From Leucobacter zeae (lineage in GTDB: Bacteria > Actinomycetota > Actinomycetes > Actinomycetales > Microbacteriaceae): a stretch of 64,000 nucleotides of DNA. Below the pieces are notes generated by a model. The model was not told the origin of the DNA. It searched no databases and worked only from the letters and a program-made list of their open reading frames with translations. Shown piece by piece: positions 25,947 through 37,124 of this stretch (the stretch's first letter is position 1; each line of letters starts with the position of its first letter). The translations under genes were made by a program, and so were the position numbers. The stretch is taken from NCBI RefSeq assembly GCF_016758175.1, contig NZ_QYAB01000001.1, positions 1,137,162 through 1,201,161 of the forward strand, read 5' to 3'.

Positions 25947-25961
25947 TAAGTGATACTGATG
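25947..25961. promoter_or_regulatory. LysR-type box, copy 2 at operon start
   Basis: TAAGTGATACTGATG matches copy 1 in 13 of 15 positions and overlaps the start of the amidohydrolase gene. A dimer of dimers bound to both copies could loop the 111 bp between them. Confidence 0.5.
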
Positions 25962-27548
25962 GTGTCCACACTGTTCCTGCACGGGGCTATCCGCTCGCTC
26001 GAACCGGGGAATGCCGTGCACGAGGCGATGCTCGTCGCCGAGGGGCGCATCGTCGCGCTGGGCAGCGAGACCGAGCTGCGTCGGATCGCCCCCGCTGGCA
26101 CGGAGGTCGTCGAACTCGACGGCGGCGTCGTGCTGCCCGGCTTCCACGACGCCCACTTCCACATCGGCAACCTCGCACGAGAGCTCGAAGCGCCCGATCT
26201 GCGCGGGGCCGCTTCCCGCGAGGAGGCGCTCGAACGACTGCGCAAGTGGGCCGACGCGCATCCGGGCGACGGCTGGGTGATCGGCGGACGCTGGGACCGC
26301 AATCTCTGGCCCGCCGGCCAGATGCCGGATCGCCAGGCACTCGACGCGCTCTTCGGCGAGCGACCGGTCTCGCTCCCGAGCGTCGACGGGCACGCCGTCT
26401 GGGCGAACACCGCGGGCCTGCGCGCCGTCGGTATCGAGTCCGGCACTCCTGACCCCGTCGGCGGCCGCATCGAACGCGAGCCCGGTTCCGACGAGCCGAA
26501 CGGTCTCCTGCTCGAAGCCGCCGGGGACCGCATCCGCGATCGCTCCGAGGCCGCGCTCGTCGCCGAGCTGCCCCGCCTCCTCGAACGCGCCCAGGAGGCG
26601 CTCCTCGCCTGCGGCATCACGCAGATCACCAACTTCGAGGGCGAGGACGTGCGTGCGGGCCTCCAGCGTCTGCACTCCGACGGGCGCCTCGCGATCCGCG
26701 TCCACATCGGCGTCGCGATGAGCGATCTCGACCTCGCGATCGCGGAGGGGCGGCGCACCGGAAGCGGTGACGACTGGCTCACGGACGGACCCGTGAAGCT
26801 CTTCTCGGATGGCGCACTCGGATCGCACACCGCGCACCTGCACGACGACTTCGCGGGGGAGCCGGGCAACCACGGCATCGAGGTGATCCCGTTCGACGAG
26901 CTGTGCGAACTCGTCGAACGGGCCGTCGGCCACGGCATCGCCGTCGCGACCCACGCTATCGGCGACCGCGCCAACACCCTGGTGCTCGATGCCTACGAGC
27001 GCCACCGCGAACTCACCGCCGCGGCCGGCCTCACCAACCGCATCGAGCACGCTCAGCACCTGCGCTGGGAGGACCTGCCCCGCTTCGCTGCGCTCGGCGT
27101 CGTCGCCTCGCAGCAGCCCATCCACTGCACGAGCGACTTCCCACTGAGCGTCGAGCTGCTCGGCGACCGCGACATCGCGCACTACCCCTGGCGCTCGCTC
27201 CTCGACTCCGGAGCGCTCGTCGCCTTCGGCTCCGATGCCCCCGTCGAACCCGCGAATCCGCTCTACGGCGTGCACGCAGCGGTGACTCGCGAGAACCGCG
27301 AAGGCCTGCCGCCCGGCGGCCGCGAGCCCGAGCAGCGACTCGCACTGCTCGAAGCGCTGCGCGCCTTCACCGAGGGCGGTGCCCGAGCCGCGGGGCTCGC
27401 CGACCGCACCGGCAGGCTCGCCCCGGGCTTCCTCGCGGACTTCATCGTGCTCGACCGCGACATCTTCGTCGTCGAACCGCACGAGATCCCCGATCTCACG
27501 GTGCGCACCACCGTCGTCGGCGGCCGCATCGTCCACCGCGCAGCCTGA
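25959..27548 (+). CDS. Amidohydrolase (YtcJ-like, metal-dependent)
   Basis: 529 residues. The metal-binding HxH motif is in LPGFHDAHFHIGN near residue 60. Later motifs include SDGALGSHTAHLHDDF, the metal His in ATHAIGDRANTLVLDAYE, NRIEHAQHLRWEDLPRFA and AFGSDAPVEPANPLYGVHAA. This is the YtcJ/NfdA branch, whose known members act on N-substituted formamides and similar amides. ATG at 25959 is chosen; GTG codons at 25950 and 25962 are alternatives. First gene of a six-gene operon with an ABC importer, a racemase-family enzyme and a P1 peptidase. Confidence 0.9.
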   Translation: MVSTLFLHGAIRSLEPGNAVHEAMLVAEGRIVALGSETELRRIAPAGTEVVELDGGVVLPGFHDAHFHIGNLARELEAPDLRGAASREEALERLRKWADAHPGDGWVIGGRWDRNLWPAGQMPDRQALDALFGERPVSLPSVDGHAVWANTAGLRAVGIESGTPDPVGGRIEREPGSDEPNGLLLEAAGDRIRDRSEAALVAELPRLLERAQEALLACGITQITNFEGEDVRAGLQRLHSDGRLAIRVHIGVAMSDLDLAIAEGRRTGSGDDWLTDGPVKLFSDGALGSHTAHLHDDFAGEPGNHGIEVIPFDELCELVERAVGHGIAVATHAIGDRANTLVLDAYERHRELTAAAGLTNRIEHAQHLRWEDLPRFAALGVVASQQPIHCTSDFPLSVELLGDRDIAHYPWRSLLDSGALVAFGSDAPVEPANPLYGVHAAVTRENREGLPPGGREPEQRLALLEALRAFTEGGARAAGLADRTGRLAPGFLADFIVLDRDIFVVEPHEIPDLTVRTTVVGGRIVHRAA

Positions 27549-27618
27549 CGGGCCGCGTAGCAGGATCCGCTCCGCGCACGCCGACGTGCGCATCCACCAC
27601 ACACGAATGGAGAACCAG

Positions 27619-28584
27619 ATGAAGAACAGCACGCGAGCACTGCGGCACTCGGGAGCCATCCTCGCGGGTGTCGCCCTGCTCGGTCTGACCGCCTGCGGCG
27701 GGCAGTCCCTCAGCGACACCGGATCTGCCGGGAACGCGTCCGGTGAGATCGAGTTCATGGAGGTGCCCGACGAGGAGCAGGCCAAGGACGTCATCGAAGG
27801 CATCGAACCCTCCGAGCAGGCTGCCGCGCTGCTGCCCGACCGGTTCACGAGCGGCGGCCTGCGCTGGGTGACCTCCGTCGGCTACCCGCCCATGGAGGAG
27901 TGGGCCTCCGACGGCGAGGGCATCATCGGCGTCGACCCCGCCCTCGGGCATGCGATCTCGCGCACCCTCGGCGTCTCGATGACGATCGAGGATCAGGAGT
28001 TCAACTCGATGATCCCCGGCCTCATCTCGAAACGCTACGACGTGCTCGCGAGCTCCATGACCGATAACGCTGAGCGCCGCGAGACCACGACCTTCGTCAA
28101 CTACGTGAGCGCAGGCAACGCCTTCCTCGTGGCCGCCGGCAACCCCGAGTCGATCAAGACGCCGGTCGACCTCTGCGGCAAGATCGTCGCCGTCGTCGAC
28201 TCCGGCTCCTCGGCCGGTCTCGCCGAGGAGTACTCGGCTGAGTGCGAGGCCGCAGGCAAGGACCCCTACGAGATCCTTGCCTTCGACGGCGACTCGCCCG
28301 CCAACCTCGCCGTGCAGAGCGGCCGAGCCGTCGCGACCATCACGGACTACCCGGTCGCCGCTGCTCGCGCCGCCGACCCCGAGAACAAGATGGACGCCGT
28401 GGCGATCGAGGGCGGCGAGAGCCTGTGGGGTCTCGGCGTCGACAACTCGAATGAGGACCTGGCGGAGGCGATCCAGGCCGCGCTGCAGGAACTCATCGAC
28501 AACGGCACCTACCTCGAGATTCTCGAAGCCTGGAACGTCCAGGGCATGGCCATCGACGAAGCCGCTATCAACGGCGGCGCCTGA
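27619..28584 (+). CDS. ABC transporter substrate-binding lipoprotein (polar amino acid type)
   Basis: 321 residues. The signal peptide ends in lipobox LTAC, so the protein is lipid-anchored outside the membrane. The type 3 solute-binding fold is seen in RWVTSVGYPPMEEW, GVDPALGHAISRTLGVSM and RYDVLASSMTDNAERRETTT, with a Cys pair (Cys in VDLCGKIV and SAECEAAG) that may form a disulfide. ATG at 27619 is preferred over 27607 because GGAGA lies at a proper distance before it. It delivers an amino-acid-like solute to the permease and ATPase encoded downstream. Confidence 0.92.
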   Translation: MKNSTRALRHSGAILAGVALLGLTACGGQSLSDTGSAGNASGEIEFMEVPDEEQAKDVIEGIEPSEQAAALLPDRFTSGGLRWVTSVGYPPMEEWASDGEGIIGVDPALGHAISRTLGVSMTIEDQEFNSMIPGLISKRYDVLASSMTDNAERRETTTFVNYVSAGNAFLVAAGNPESIKTPVDLCGKIVAVVDSGSSAGLAEEYSAECEAAGKDPYEILAFDGDSPANLAVQSGRAVATITDYPVAAARAADPENKMDAVAIEGGESLWGLGVDNSNEDLAEAIQAALQELIDNGTYLEILEAWNVQGMAIDEAAINGGA

Positions 28585-28637
28585 GCCGCAATGCGGGCAT
28601 CGCACGCGAGAACGCAAGAACTGAGAGGAGGACCGCG

Positions 28638-29603
28638 ATGAGCGGCACTCGAAAAGAACCCTTCCCGGGAGCCGGGGGCGCGACGATCGAGATCGCCCCC
28701 AGGCTGCACGTGAGCCGATGGGTGGTGGGCGCCGTCGCCGTCGCCGCCGTACTCTGGGCAGCGTCGATCGTGGTGTTCAACGAGAACATCCGTTGGAACA
28801 GAGTCTGGGAATATCTGTTCTCCTCGAGGATCCTCGAGGGCGTGGTCGTCACCATCTGGGTGAGCATCGCTGCCACGATACTCGGCCTCGTGCTCGGCGT
28901 GGTGCTCGCGGTGATGAAGCTGTCGAAGAACCCGGTGCTGCGGTGGATCGCGGAGGGCTACATCTGGTTCTTCCGCGGCACTCCGGTGCTCGTGCAGCTC
29001 ATCTTCTGGTTCAACCTCGCCTTCCTGCTGCCATACATCACGCTGCAGGTGCCATTCACCCAGATCGGAATGCGCTGGGACACGAACCAGCTGATCAGCG
29101 GTTCCGTGGCGGCGCTGCTCGGCCTCGGCCTCAACCTCGCCGCGTACTTCGCCGAGACCGTGCGAGCCGGCATCCAGGCCGTCGACCGCGGCCAGCGCGA
29201 GGCGGCGCTCGCGGGCGGCATGACCCAGAGTCAGACCATGCGGCTCATCGTGCTGCCGCAGGCGCTGCGGATCATCATCCCGCCCACCGGCAACGAGTTC
29301 ATCTCGATGCTCAAGACCACCTCGCTCATCGTGGTGGTCGCGGGCAACGATCTCATGACCAACGCGAGCCGCATCTACAAGCAGAACAACCTCATCATCG
29401 AGCTGCTCATCGTGGCGAGCCTCTGGTACATGCTCATGACGGCGATCGCCACGTATTTGCAGTCGTTGCTCGAGAAACGATTCGGCGAGGACCGCGTGCG
29501 GCTGGTGCGAGGCCCCGGCTTCAGCCAGCAGCTGATCCGCGCGGCCACGGGAGCGATCACCCTGCCCAAGGGCAGGAAGGCGGAGAAGGAGGCGGCGCGA
29601 TGA
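28638..29603 (+). CDS. ABC transporter permease (polar amino acid type)
   Basis: 321 residues. An N-terminal cytoplasmic stretch is followed by an extra membrane helix at about 30-52, then the His/Glu/Gln-type permease domain: LEGVVVTIWVSIAATILGLV, EGYIWFFRGTPVLVQLIFWF, the EAA loop GQREAALAGGMTQSQTMRLI and LPQALRIIIPPTGNEFISML. GAGAGGAGG precedes the ATG. Only one permease gene is present, so it likely acts as a homodimer. The stop overlaps the ATPase start as ATGA. Confidence 0.93.
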   Translation: MSGTRKEPFPGAGGATIEIAPRLHVSRWVVGAVAVAAVLWAASIVVFNENIRWNRVWEYLFSSRILEGVVVTIWVSIAATILGLVLGVVLAVMKLSKNPVLRWIAEGYIWFFRGTPVLVQLIFWFNLAFLLPYITLQVPFTQIGMRWDTNQLISGSVAALLGLGLNLAAYFAETVRAGIQAVDRGQREAALAGGMTQSQTMRLIVLPQALRIIIPPTGNEFISMLKTTSLIVVVAGNDLMTNASRIYKQNNLIIELLIVASLWYMLMTAIATYLQSLLEKRFGEDRVRLVRGPGFSQQLIRAATGAITLPKGRKAEKEAAR

Positions 29604-30364
29604 GCGAGCTCTTGGTGGATGCGCGCGGAGTGCGCAAGGCCTTCGGGCAGAACGAGGTGCTGCGGGGCGTCGACTTCACGGTGAGGCCCGGTGAGGTGAG
29701 CTGCATCATCGGCCCTTCGGGCTCCGGCAAGTCGACCTTCCTGCGCACGATCAACGCGCTCGAGACGATCGACTCGGGCAGCCTCGTCGTGCGGGGCGAC
29801 CAGGTGGGCTACGAGCTGCGCGGCGGCAAGTACCACGAGTGGTCCGACGCGCAGCTCGCGAAGTTCCGGTCGCGGATCGGCATGGTCTTTCAACGGTTCA
29901 ACCTCTACGGCCACTACGACGCGATCGAGAACGTCGCGGCGAGCCTGATCCACGTCAAGCGCATGCCGAAGGCCGAGGCGCACGCGCGCGCCGAGCGAGA
30001 GCTCGCGGGCGTGGGACTCTCGGATCACATGCGCAAGAAGCCGCACCAGCTCTCGGGCGGGCAGCAGCAGCGGGTCGCCATTGCGCGGGCGCTGGCGATG
30101 GATCCCGAGCTCATTCTCTTCGACGAGCCGACGAGCGCGCTCGACCCCGAGCTCGTGGATGAAGTGCTCGAAACCATGCGTCAGCTCGCCGACGGCGGCA
30201 TGACGATGATCGTCGTGACCCACGAGATCGGCTTCGCTCGGGAGGTGGGCGACACACTCAGCTTTTTCGACGAGGGCAGGGTGCTGGAGCACGGCACCCC
30301 GGAGAGCGTGCTCGCCGGCAGCGACTCGCAGCGGATCCGGGGCTTCCTGGACCGGGTCCGATGA
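29600..30364 (+). CDS. ABC transporter ATP-binding protein (polar amino acid type)
   Basis: 254 residues. Walker [17 protein letters not shown]-loop [20 protein letters not shown], signature [17 protein letters not shown], Walker [21 protein letters not shown] and the H-loop [14 protein letters not shown] are complete. The sequence is of the GlnQ/HisP class that powers uptake of polar amino acids. A short insertion near residue 75 ([16 protein letters not shown]) is longer than in GlnQ. Both ends overlap the neighbouring genes by 4 bp. Confidence 0.94.
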   Translation: MSELLVDARGVRKAFGQNEVLRGVDFTVRPGEVSCIIGPSGSGKSTFLRTINALETIDSGSLVVRGDQVGYELRGGKYHEWSDAQLAKFRSRIGMVFQRFNLYGHYDAIENVAASLIHVKRMPKAEAHARAERELAGVGLSDHMRKKPHQLSGGQQQRVAIARALAMDPELILFDEPTSALDPELVDEVLETMRQLADGGMTMIVVTHEIGFAREVGDTLSFFDEGRVLEHGTPESVLAGSDSQRIRGFLDRVR

Positions 30365-31122
30365 GCGCGACCCGCGCGGGCGACCGTGCGGTGATCGGAG
30401 TGCTGGGTGGGATGGGACCCGCAGCGACCGCCGACTTCTACGCGAAGATCGTGCAGTCCACGCCCGCCCAGCGCGATCAGGATCACCCGCGCACCCTCAT
30501 CTGGTCGGATCCATCGATCCCGGACCGCACCGGGGCGCTCCTCGCGAGCGGCCCCCACCCCGGCCCCCACCTCGCGGCGGGAGCGCGCATACTCGAACGC
30601 TCGGGCGCTGATGTGATCTCGGTGCCGTGCAACACTGCCCACGCCTTCCTGCCGGAGATCAGGGCGGCGGTCGGGATTCCCGTGCTCGACATGGTGATCG
30701 AGACGCGCGACCGGGTGCTGGACATGCTCGGACCCGGAGCTCGGGCGGGCCTGCTCGCCACGGATGGCACCATCCGGGCGAGGCTCTACGAACAGGCCTT
30801 CGCTCAGCGCGGTGAACCGCTGCTCGTGCCCGCCGCCGATGAGCAGGCGCGGGTGATGGAAGCGATCCGCCAGGTGAAGGGCGACCCGGGCAGTGCGGTT
30901 GCGGCGCAGGCGCTGTGCGCCGCCGTCGCCGAGCTCGCCGAACGCGGCGCTGGCGTCGTGATCGCGGGCTGCACGGAGATCCCGGTCGCACTCGCGGGAG
31001 CAGTGGGGCTCGCCGTCCCGGTCGTCGACTCGACCGAGGTGCTGGCGCAGGCCGTAGTGCGGTGGGCGCTGACCCACTCGTGCGGGGAACGGAACGAGGA
31101 GACCGAACGATGGAGCGCATGA
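30361..31122 (+). CDS. Aspartate/glutamate racemase-family protein
   Basis: 253 residues. The two cysteines expected of the cofactor-independent racemase fold are in VISVPCNTAHAFLPEI and VVIAGCTEIPVALAGA; the N-terminus has IGVLGGMGPAATADFYAKIV, typical of the YgeA/aspartate racemase branch. It probably interconverts D- and L-forms of an acidic or polar amino acid. In this operon it would bring a product released inside the cell to the usable isomer (inference). The start overlaps the ATPase stop by 4 bp. Confidence 0.88.
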   Translation: MSATRAGDRAVIGVLGGMGPAATADFYAKIVQSTPAQRDQDHPRTLIWSDPSIPDRTGALLASGPHPGPHLAAGARILERSGADVISVPCNTAHAFLPEIRAAVGIPVLDMVIETRDRVLDMLGPGARAGLLATDGTIRARLYEQAFAQRGEPLLVPAADEQARVMEAIRQVKGDPGSAVAAQALCAAVAELAERGAGVVIAGCTEIPVALAGAVGLAVPVVDSTEVLAQAVVRWALTHSCGERNEETERWSA

Positions 31123-32159
31123 CCGGGCAGGCGAGGCCCCGACTCGAGGAGCTCGGGATCGGACCGGGCAAGTACGCCCGTGGCAGGATCAACGCGATCA
31201 CCGACGTCCCCGGCGTGCGCGTGGGGCACGCGACGATCTCCGACGAGCGCTACAACACGGGCGTCACCGCGATCGTGCCCGAGCAGCTCACCCCAGAGCG
31301 GCGCTCGTTGCCCGCCGCGCTCGCGGTGGGCAACGGCTACGGCAAGATCGTCGGGGCGACGCAGGTGCAAGAACTGGGGGCGATCGAGACCCCCATCTTG
31401 CTGACGAGCACGCTCTCGGCGTTCCGCGTGGCCGACGCGCTCGTGGCGCAGCTGCTCGCGCAGCCCGGCCACGAGCAGACGACCACGATCAACCCGGTCG
31501 TCGGCGAGACGAACGACGGCGCGCTCTCGGCCATCCGGGATCGCCCGGTAGGACCCGAGCAGGTCGCCGAAGCCCTCGCCTCGGCCACCGGCGGGCCCGT
31601 CGCGGAGGGCTGCGTCGGTGCGGGCACCGGTACCACCGCGCTCGGGTTCAAGGGCGGCATCGGCACCGCATCGCGTCTCGTCGCGATCGGCGCGGCCGAG
31701 TACGCGGTCGGCGCGATCGTGCAGAGCAACTTCACGGGCATGCTGCGGATCGCGGGAGTACCGATGCCGGCCGCGGAGATGCTGCCCGCACCCTCCGCTC
31801 GGACCATCGGAAACTCGTGCATGATCGTCGTCGCGACCGATGCGCCGCTCGATTCCAGGCAGCTCGCCCGTGTCGCGCGCCGCGCGGTCTACGCGATGCG
31901 GGGCGTCGGTGCCGACTTCGATCAGGGCAGCGGCGACTACGCGATCTCGTTCTCCACGGCGGAACCCGCTGCGGCGGCGCGAGACGACGACCTCTCGCCC
32001 CTTTTCCACGCGACCATGCTCGCGGTCGAAGAAGCACTCATCAACTCAGTGCTGCGCGCGACCACGCGCCGCGGTCCGGAGGGGCGCATCGGACATGAGA
32101 TTCCCGTCGACGAGGTGCGGCGCAGGTTGGCGGCCGCCGGGGCGGCTGAACTCGAGTAG
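31110..32159 (+). CDS. P1-family peptidase (DmpA/BapA-like aminopeptidase)
   Basis: 349 residues, matching the family. Motifs are NAITDVPGVRVGHATIS, NGYGKIVGATQVQELGAIET, VGETNDGALSAI, GCVGAGTGTTALGFKGGIGT, and ARTIGNSCMIVVATDAPLDS. The last, with GNS, is where this N-terminal-nucleophile family cleaves itself to expose the catalytic Ser. Known members release D-amino acids, beta-amino acids or amide groups from short peptides and amides. Its start overlaps the racemase gene, so it closes the operon. No signal peptide is visible. Confidence 0.9.
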   Translation: MERMTGQARPRLEELGIGPGKYARGRINAITDVPGVRVGHATISDERYNTGVTAIVPEQLTPERRSLPAALAVGNGYGKIVGATQVQELGAIETPILLTSTLSAFRVADALVAQLLAQPGHEQTTTINPVVGETNDGALSAIRDRPVGPEQVAEALASATGGPVAEGCVGAGTGTTALGFKGGIGTASRLVAIGAAEYAVGAIVQSNFTGMLRIAGVPMPAAEMLPAPSARTIGNSCMIVVATDAPLDSRQLARVARRAVYAMRGVGADFDQGSGDYAISFSTAEPAAAARDDDLSPLFHATMLAVEEALINSVLRATTRRGPEGRIGHEIPVDEVRRRLAAAGAAELE

Positions 32160-32194
32160 TCCGCCCCCGCGCGCCGTCCGGTCGCGCCTCCGCG

Positions 32195-34549
<2,355 letters not shown>

Positions 34550-34555
34550 GGGGAC

Positions 34556-34561
34556 AGCGTA
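34556..34561 (-). promoter_or_regulatory. -10 box TACGCT, leaderless UvrA2 gene start
   Basis: On the minus strand TACGCT is followed by 6 nt and the ATG at 34549, with no Shine-Dalgarno sequence. It supports that start over the longer frame. Confidence 0.5.
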
Positions 34562-34764
34562 CAAGGCGCCTCCGACGTCGGACTTCTCCATTTCTGATCG
34601 GATCCCCGCGCGCCCATCCGGTGCTTCGTGCGCTGCAGCGCACCGGCGAACCGTATGGGATCGGCGGGGGATCTGGCGAGGCGCGGAGGATCCGGCATAT
34701 CTCTTGCCGATCCCATATGAAATGCCGGGGAGGGGAAGCACGAGGAACCGACGCGATGAGCCGC

Positions 34765-34770
34765 TAGCCT
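34765..34770 (+). promoter_or_regulatory. -10 box TAGCCT, leaderless start
   Basis: TAGCCT is 6 nt upstream of the ATG at 34777, with no Shine-Dalgarno sequence. Confidence 0.5.
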
Positions 34771-34776
34771 GAGGGC

Positions 34777-35631
34777 ATGGCGATCGGAGAGGAGCGGGTC
34801 GCGACCCTGCGCCCGGCGCGACTGCTCGCGGCGGTGCCCGTCGTGCTCGCGGCTCCGGCGTTCTTCGTGCTCGAGGCGGCGTGGCTCGGGTGGGTCCTGC
34901 TGGTCGTCGGCCTCGCGGTCGCCGCCGCGGTCGACGGCCGGACCCGGATCCTGGGCCGGGACCCGTCCCTGCTGCGCGATCTCTCGCTCATCGCCGTCGG
35001 CCTCGGGATCGTGCGCACGATCCCGCTCGCGGCGGAGCTCGACGACGGCGCGATGGTCCGCTTCACGCTCGCGCTCGGCGGAGCGGTGCTGGTGCCGTAC
35101 CTGATCTCGCGCTTCGTCTACCGGGACCGCGCGACGGGGTTCCCCTGGCGCGCTGGCGGTCGGTGGGGACGCCTGCACTGGACGTGGCTGGTCGCCGTGC
35201 TGCTCCTGGCGTGGCTGATCCTGCCCGCGTACTTCCTCGGCTCCGGCGTCTACCGGAACTGGCCCGTCGTCGATTCCCCCGAGCTGATCGCCCGACTGTT
35301 CGTCGGCGTCGGCGCGGTGGGGATCTGGGACGAGCTCTTCTTCATCTGCACGGTCTTCGCGGCACTGCTGCGGCACTTCCCTGCCTGGACGGCGAACCTG
35401 CTGCAGGCCGTCGTCTTCGTGTCGTTCCTCTGGGAGCTCGGGTACCGGTCCTGGGGGCCGCTGCTGACGATCCCGTTCGCGCTCGTGCAGGGTCTCATCT
35501 TCCTGCGCACCCGGTCGCTCGGCTACGTCGTCACCGTGCACCTGCTCTTCGACGCGATCGTCTTCGCGGTCATCGTGCACGCCCACCAGCCGCAGCTGTT
35601 CGACCTGTTCCCGCTGGCTCCCGCCCGCTGA
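34777..35631 (+). CDS. CPBP-like integral membrane protein, protease motif degenerate
   Basis: 284 residues with seven or eight hydrophobic helices. The C-terminal half resembles CPBP (CAAX protease/bacteriocin-processing) membrane proteins: a helix with IWDELFFICTVFAALLRHF where the family has EExxxR, a FLWELGYRSWGPLLTIPFAL segment, and VVTVHLLFDAIVF for the His-containing helix. The first glutamate of the EE pair is replaced by Asp and the Arg spacing is off, so protease activity is doubtful. The function is unknown. It stands alone between the UvrA2 gene and aroQ. Confidence 0.7.
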   Translation: MAIGEERVATLRPARLLAAVPVVLAAPAFFVLEAAWLGWVLLVVGLAVAAAVDGRTRILGRDPSLLRDLSLIAVGLGIVRTIPLAAELDDGAMVRFTLALGGAVLVPYLISRFVYRDRATGFPWRAGGRWGRLHWTWLVAVLLLAWLILPAYFLGSGVYRNWPVVDSPELIARLFVGVGAVGIWDELFFICTVFAALLRHFPAWTANLLQAVVFVSFLWELGYRSWGPLLTIPFALVQGLIFLRTRSLGYVVTVHLLFDAIVFAVIVHAHQPQLFDLFPLAPAR

Positions 35632-35670
35632 AGCGGGATCCGATGCCGGTGCGAGGGCGCTGCGGTGCGG

Positions 35671-35723
35671 GATCCGGCGTCCGTGAGACGTCTCGCCGCG
35701 GATTACCCGACCGACGCCGGATC
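35671..35723. terminator. Inverted repeat between convergent genes
   Basis: GATCCGGCGTC (35671-35681) and GACGCCGGATC (35713-35723) are perfect complements, with a smaller palindrome GAGACGTCTC (35685-35694) in the loop. It lies between the ends of the membrane-protein gene and aroQ, so a bidirectional terminator is likely. Nothing else is seen in this 189-bp gap. Confidence 0.5.
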
Positions 35724-35820
35724 ACCGACCGAAGCCGCACGTCGAGTGTCGCGGCAGAAGCGCCTCCCCGCGGAGGTGCTGTACGGAGGCGCCGCGCCCT
35801 CCGCCGTCGCCCGGGTGCGT

Positions 35821-36261
35821 TCAGCCCGCGATGAGCGCGGCGATCCTGCGCACCGCGAACTCGTACCCCTGCACGCCGCAGCCCACGATGACGCACGCCG
35901 CGATGTCCGAGACGTACGAGTGGTGCCGGAACGGTTCGCGGGCGTGCACGTTGGAGATGTGGACCTCGGCGACCGGGAGGTCGACGCCGACGAGCGCGTC
36001 GCGCAGTGCGACCGAGGTGTGGGTGAAGGCGCCCGGATTGATCACGATCGCCGTGCAGTCCTCGCGCGCGGCGTGGATCGCGTCGAGCAGCACGCCCTCG
36101 TAGTTCGACTGCACGGACTCCACGGTGAGGCCGAAGTCGCCCGCGACGCGGGCGACGAGCGCCTCGACGTCGGCGAGCGTCTCCTCGCCGTAGATCTCGG
36201 GCTCGCGCGTGCCGAGCAGGTTGAGGTTGGGGCCGTTTACCAGCAGGATCTTCCCGGTCAT
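35821..36261 (-). CDS. aroQ: Type II 3-dehydroquinate dehydratase
   Basis: 146 residues, the usual length for the dodecameric type II enzyme. [20 protein letters not shown] carries the catalytic Tyr and Asn region; [15 protein letters not shown] and [17 protein letters not shown] follow, and [20 protein letters not shown] has the catalytic His. It converts 3-dehydroquinate to 3-dehydroshikimate in aromatic amino acid synthesis. ATG at 36261 has GGAGG upstream and fits the family start. No other shikimate genes are adjacent. Confidence 0.95.
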   Translation of the reverse strand: MTGKILLVNGPNLNLLGTREPEIYGEETLADVEALVARVAGDFGLTVESVQSNYEGVLLDAIHAAREDCTAIVINPGAFTHTSVALRDALVGVDLPVAEVHISNVHAREPFRHHSYVSDIAACVIVGCGVQGYEFAVRRIAALIAG

Positions 36262-36320
36262 GATGCCGCCTCCGTATCGTCGTTTCCATCGTACCGCCGC
36301 GTCCGGCCCGGCGGGGTGAC

Positions 36321-36326
36321 TAGGCT
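36321..36326 (+). promoter_or_regulatory. -10 box TAGGCT, leaderless trmB start
   Basis: TAGGCT is 6 nt upstream of the GTG at 36333, with no Shine-Dalgarno sequence. Confidence 0.5.
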
Positions 36327-36332
36327 GTCGGG

Positions 36333-37079
36333 GTGACCGAACAGCAGCCACTGCCCTACAAGAGCTTCGACCCCAGCACGTTCCGCGAGAAGCCCGTCTC
36401 GTTCGTGCGCCGCAGCGGCCGCATGACGCCCTCGCAGGAGCGGGCGTGGGAGGCGCACCGGGGCGCCTACGTGCTCGACATCCCGAACGGCGATCAGGCG
36501 GCGAGCGTGGCCGCCGGGGCGACGGGCGACCCCGCCGAGATCTTCGGCAGGGAGGCGCCGCTGCTCGTGGAGATCGGGTCGGGCCAGGGGCACGCGATCC
36601 TCGCGGCGGCCGAGCGCCGCCCCGACATGAACTTCCTGGCCGTCGAGGTGTTCCGCGCCGGGCTCGCGCGCACGATGATCCGCGCCGAGCAGGCGGCGCT
36701 CGACAACCTGCGCCTCGCCGAGGTGAACGCCCCCGAGCTGCTCGAGCGCTACCTGCCCGCGGGATCGGTCGACGAGATCTGGGTGTTCTTCCCCGATCCC
36801 TGGAAGAAGGTCAGGCACCACAAGCGCCGCCTGGTGAGCGACGACTTCGCCCGCATCGCCCGGCGGGCCCTGCGGCCGGGCGGGGTGCTGCGCCTCGCGA
36901 CGGACTGGGAGGACTACGCCGAGCAGATGCGCGAGGTGATGGACGCGGCCGAGGGGTTCGAGCGCGACTTCTCGGGCGAGTGGGCCGAACGCTTCGACGG
37001 GCGGATCCTCACCGCGTTCGAGCAGAAGGGCATCGACAAGGGGCGCGAGATCCGCGACCTGGCGTACCGGACGGCCTAG
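36333..37079 (+). CDS. trmB: tRNA (guanine-N7-)-methyltransferase TrmB
   Basis: 248 residues, GTG start. The S-adenosylmethionine-binding motif is [20 protein letters not shown], followed by [15 protein letters not shown]. The family signature [20 protein letters not shown] and [18 protein letters not shown] are intact. It makes m7G46 in tRNA variable loops. The N-terminal extension (about 1-70, with [16 protein letters not shown]) is typical of actinobacterial forms. Confidence 0.95.
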   Translation: MTEQQPLPYKSFDPSTFREKPVSFVRRSGRMTPSQERAWEAHRGAYVLDIPNGDQAASVAAGATGDPAEIFGREAPLLVEIGSGQGHAILAAAERRPDMNFLAVEVFRAGLARTMIRAEQAALDNLRLAEVNAPELLERYLPAGSVDEIWVFFPDPWKKVRHHKRRLVSDDFARIARRALRPGGVLRLATDWEDYAEQMREVMDAAEGFERDFSGEWAERFDGRILTAFEQKGIDKGREIRDLAYRTA

Positions 37080-37112
37080 CACCGGGGCCGTGCGGAACTC
37101 CTGAGCCGGGAG

Positions 37113-37118
37113 TACCGT
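37113..37118 (+). promoter_or_regulatory. -10 box TACCGT, leaderless start
   Basis: TACCGT is 6 nt upstream of the ATG at 37125, with no Shine-Dalgarno sequence. Confidence 0.45.
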
Positions 37119-37124
37119 GAAGGC

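Noticed and set aside
24894-27848. A 984-residue LysR fusion protein
   Set aside because: The extra 679 residues are opposite the amidohydrolase gene and lack motifs; LysR begins normally at 25811.
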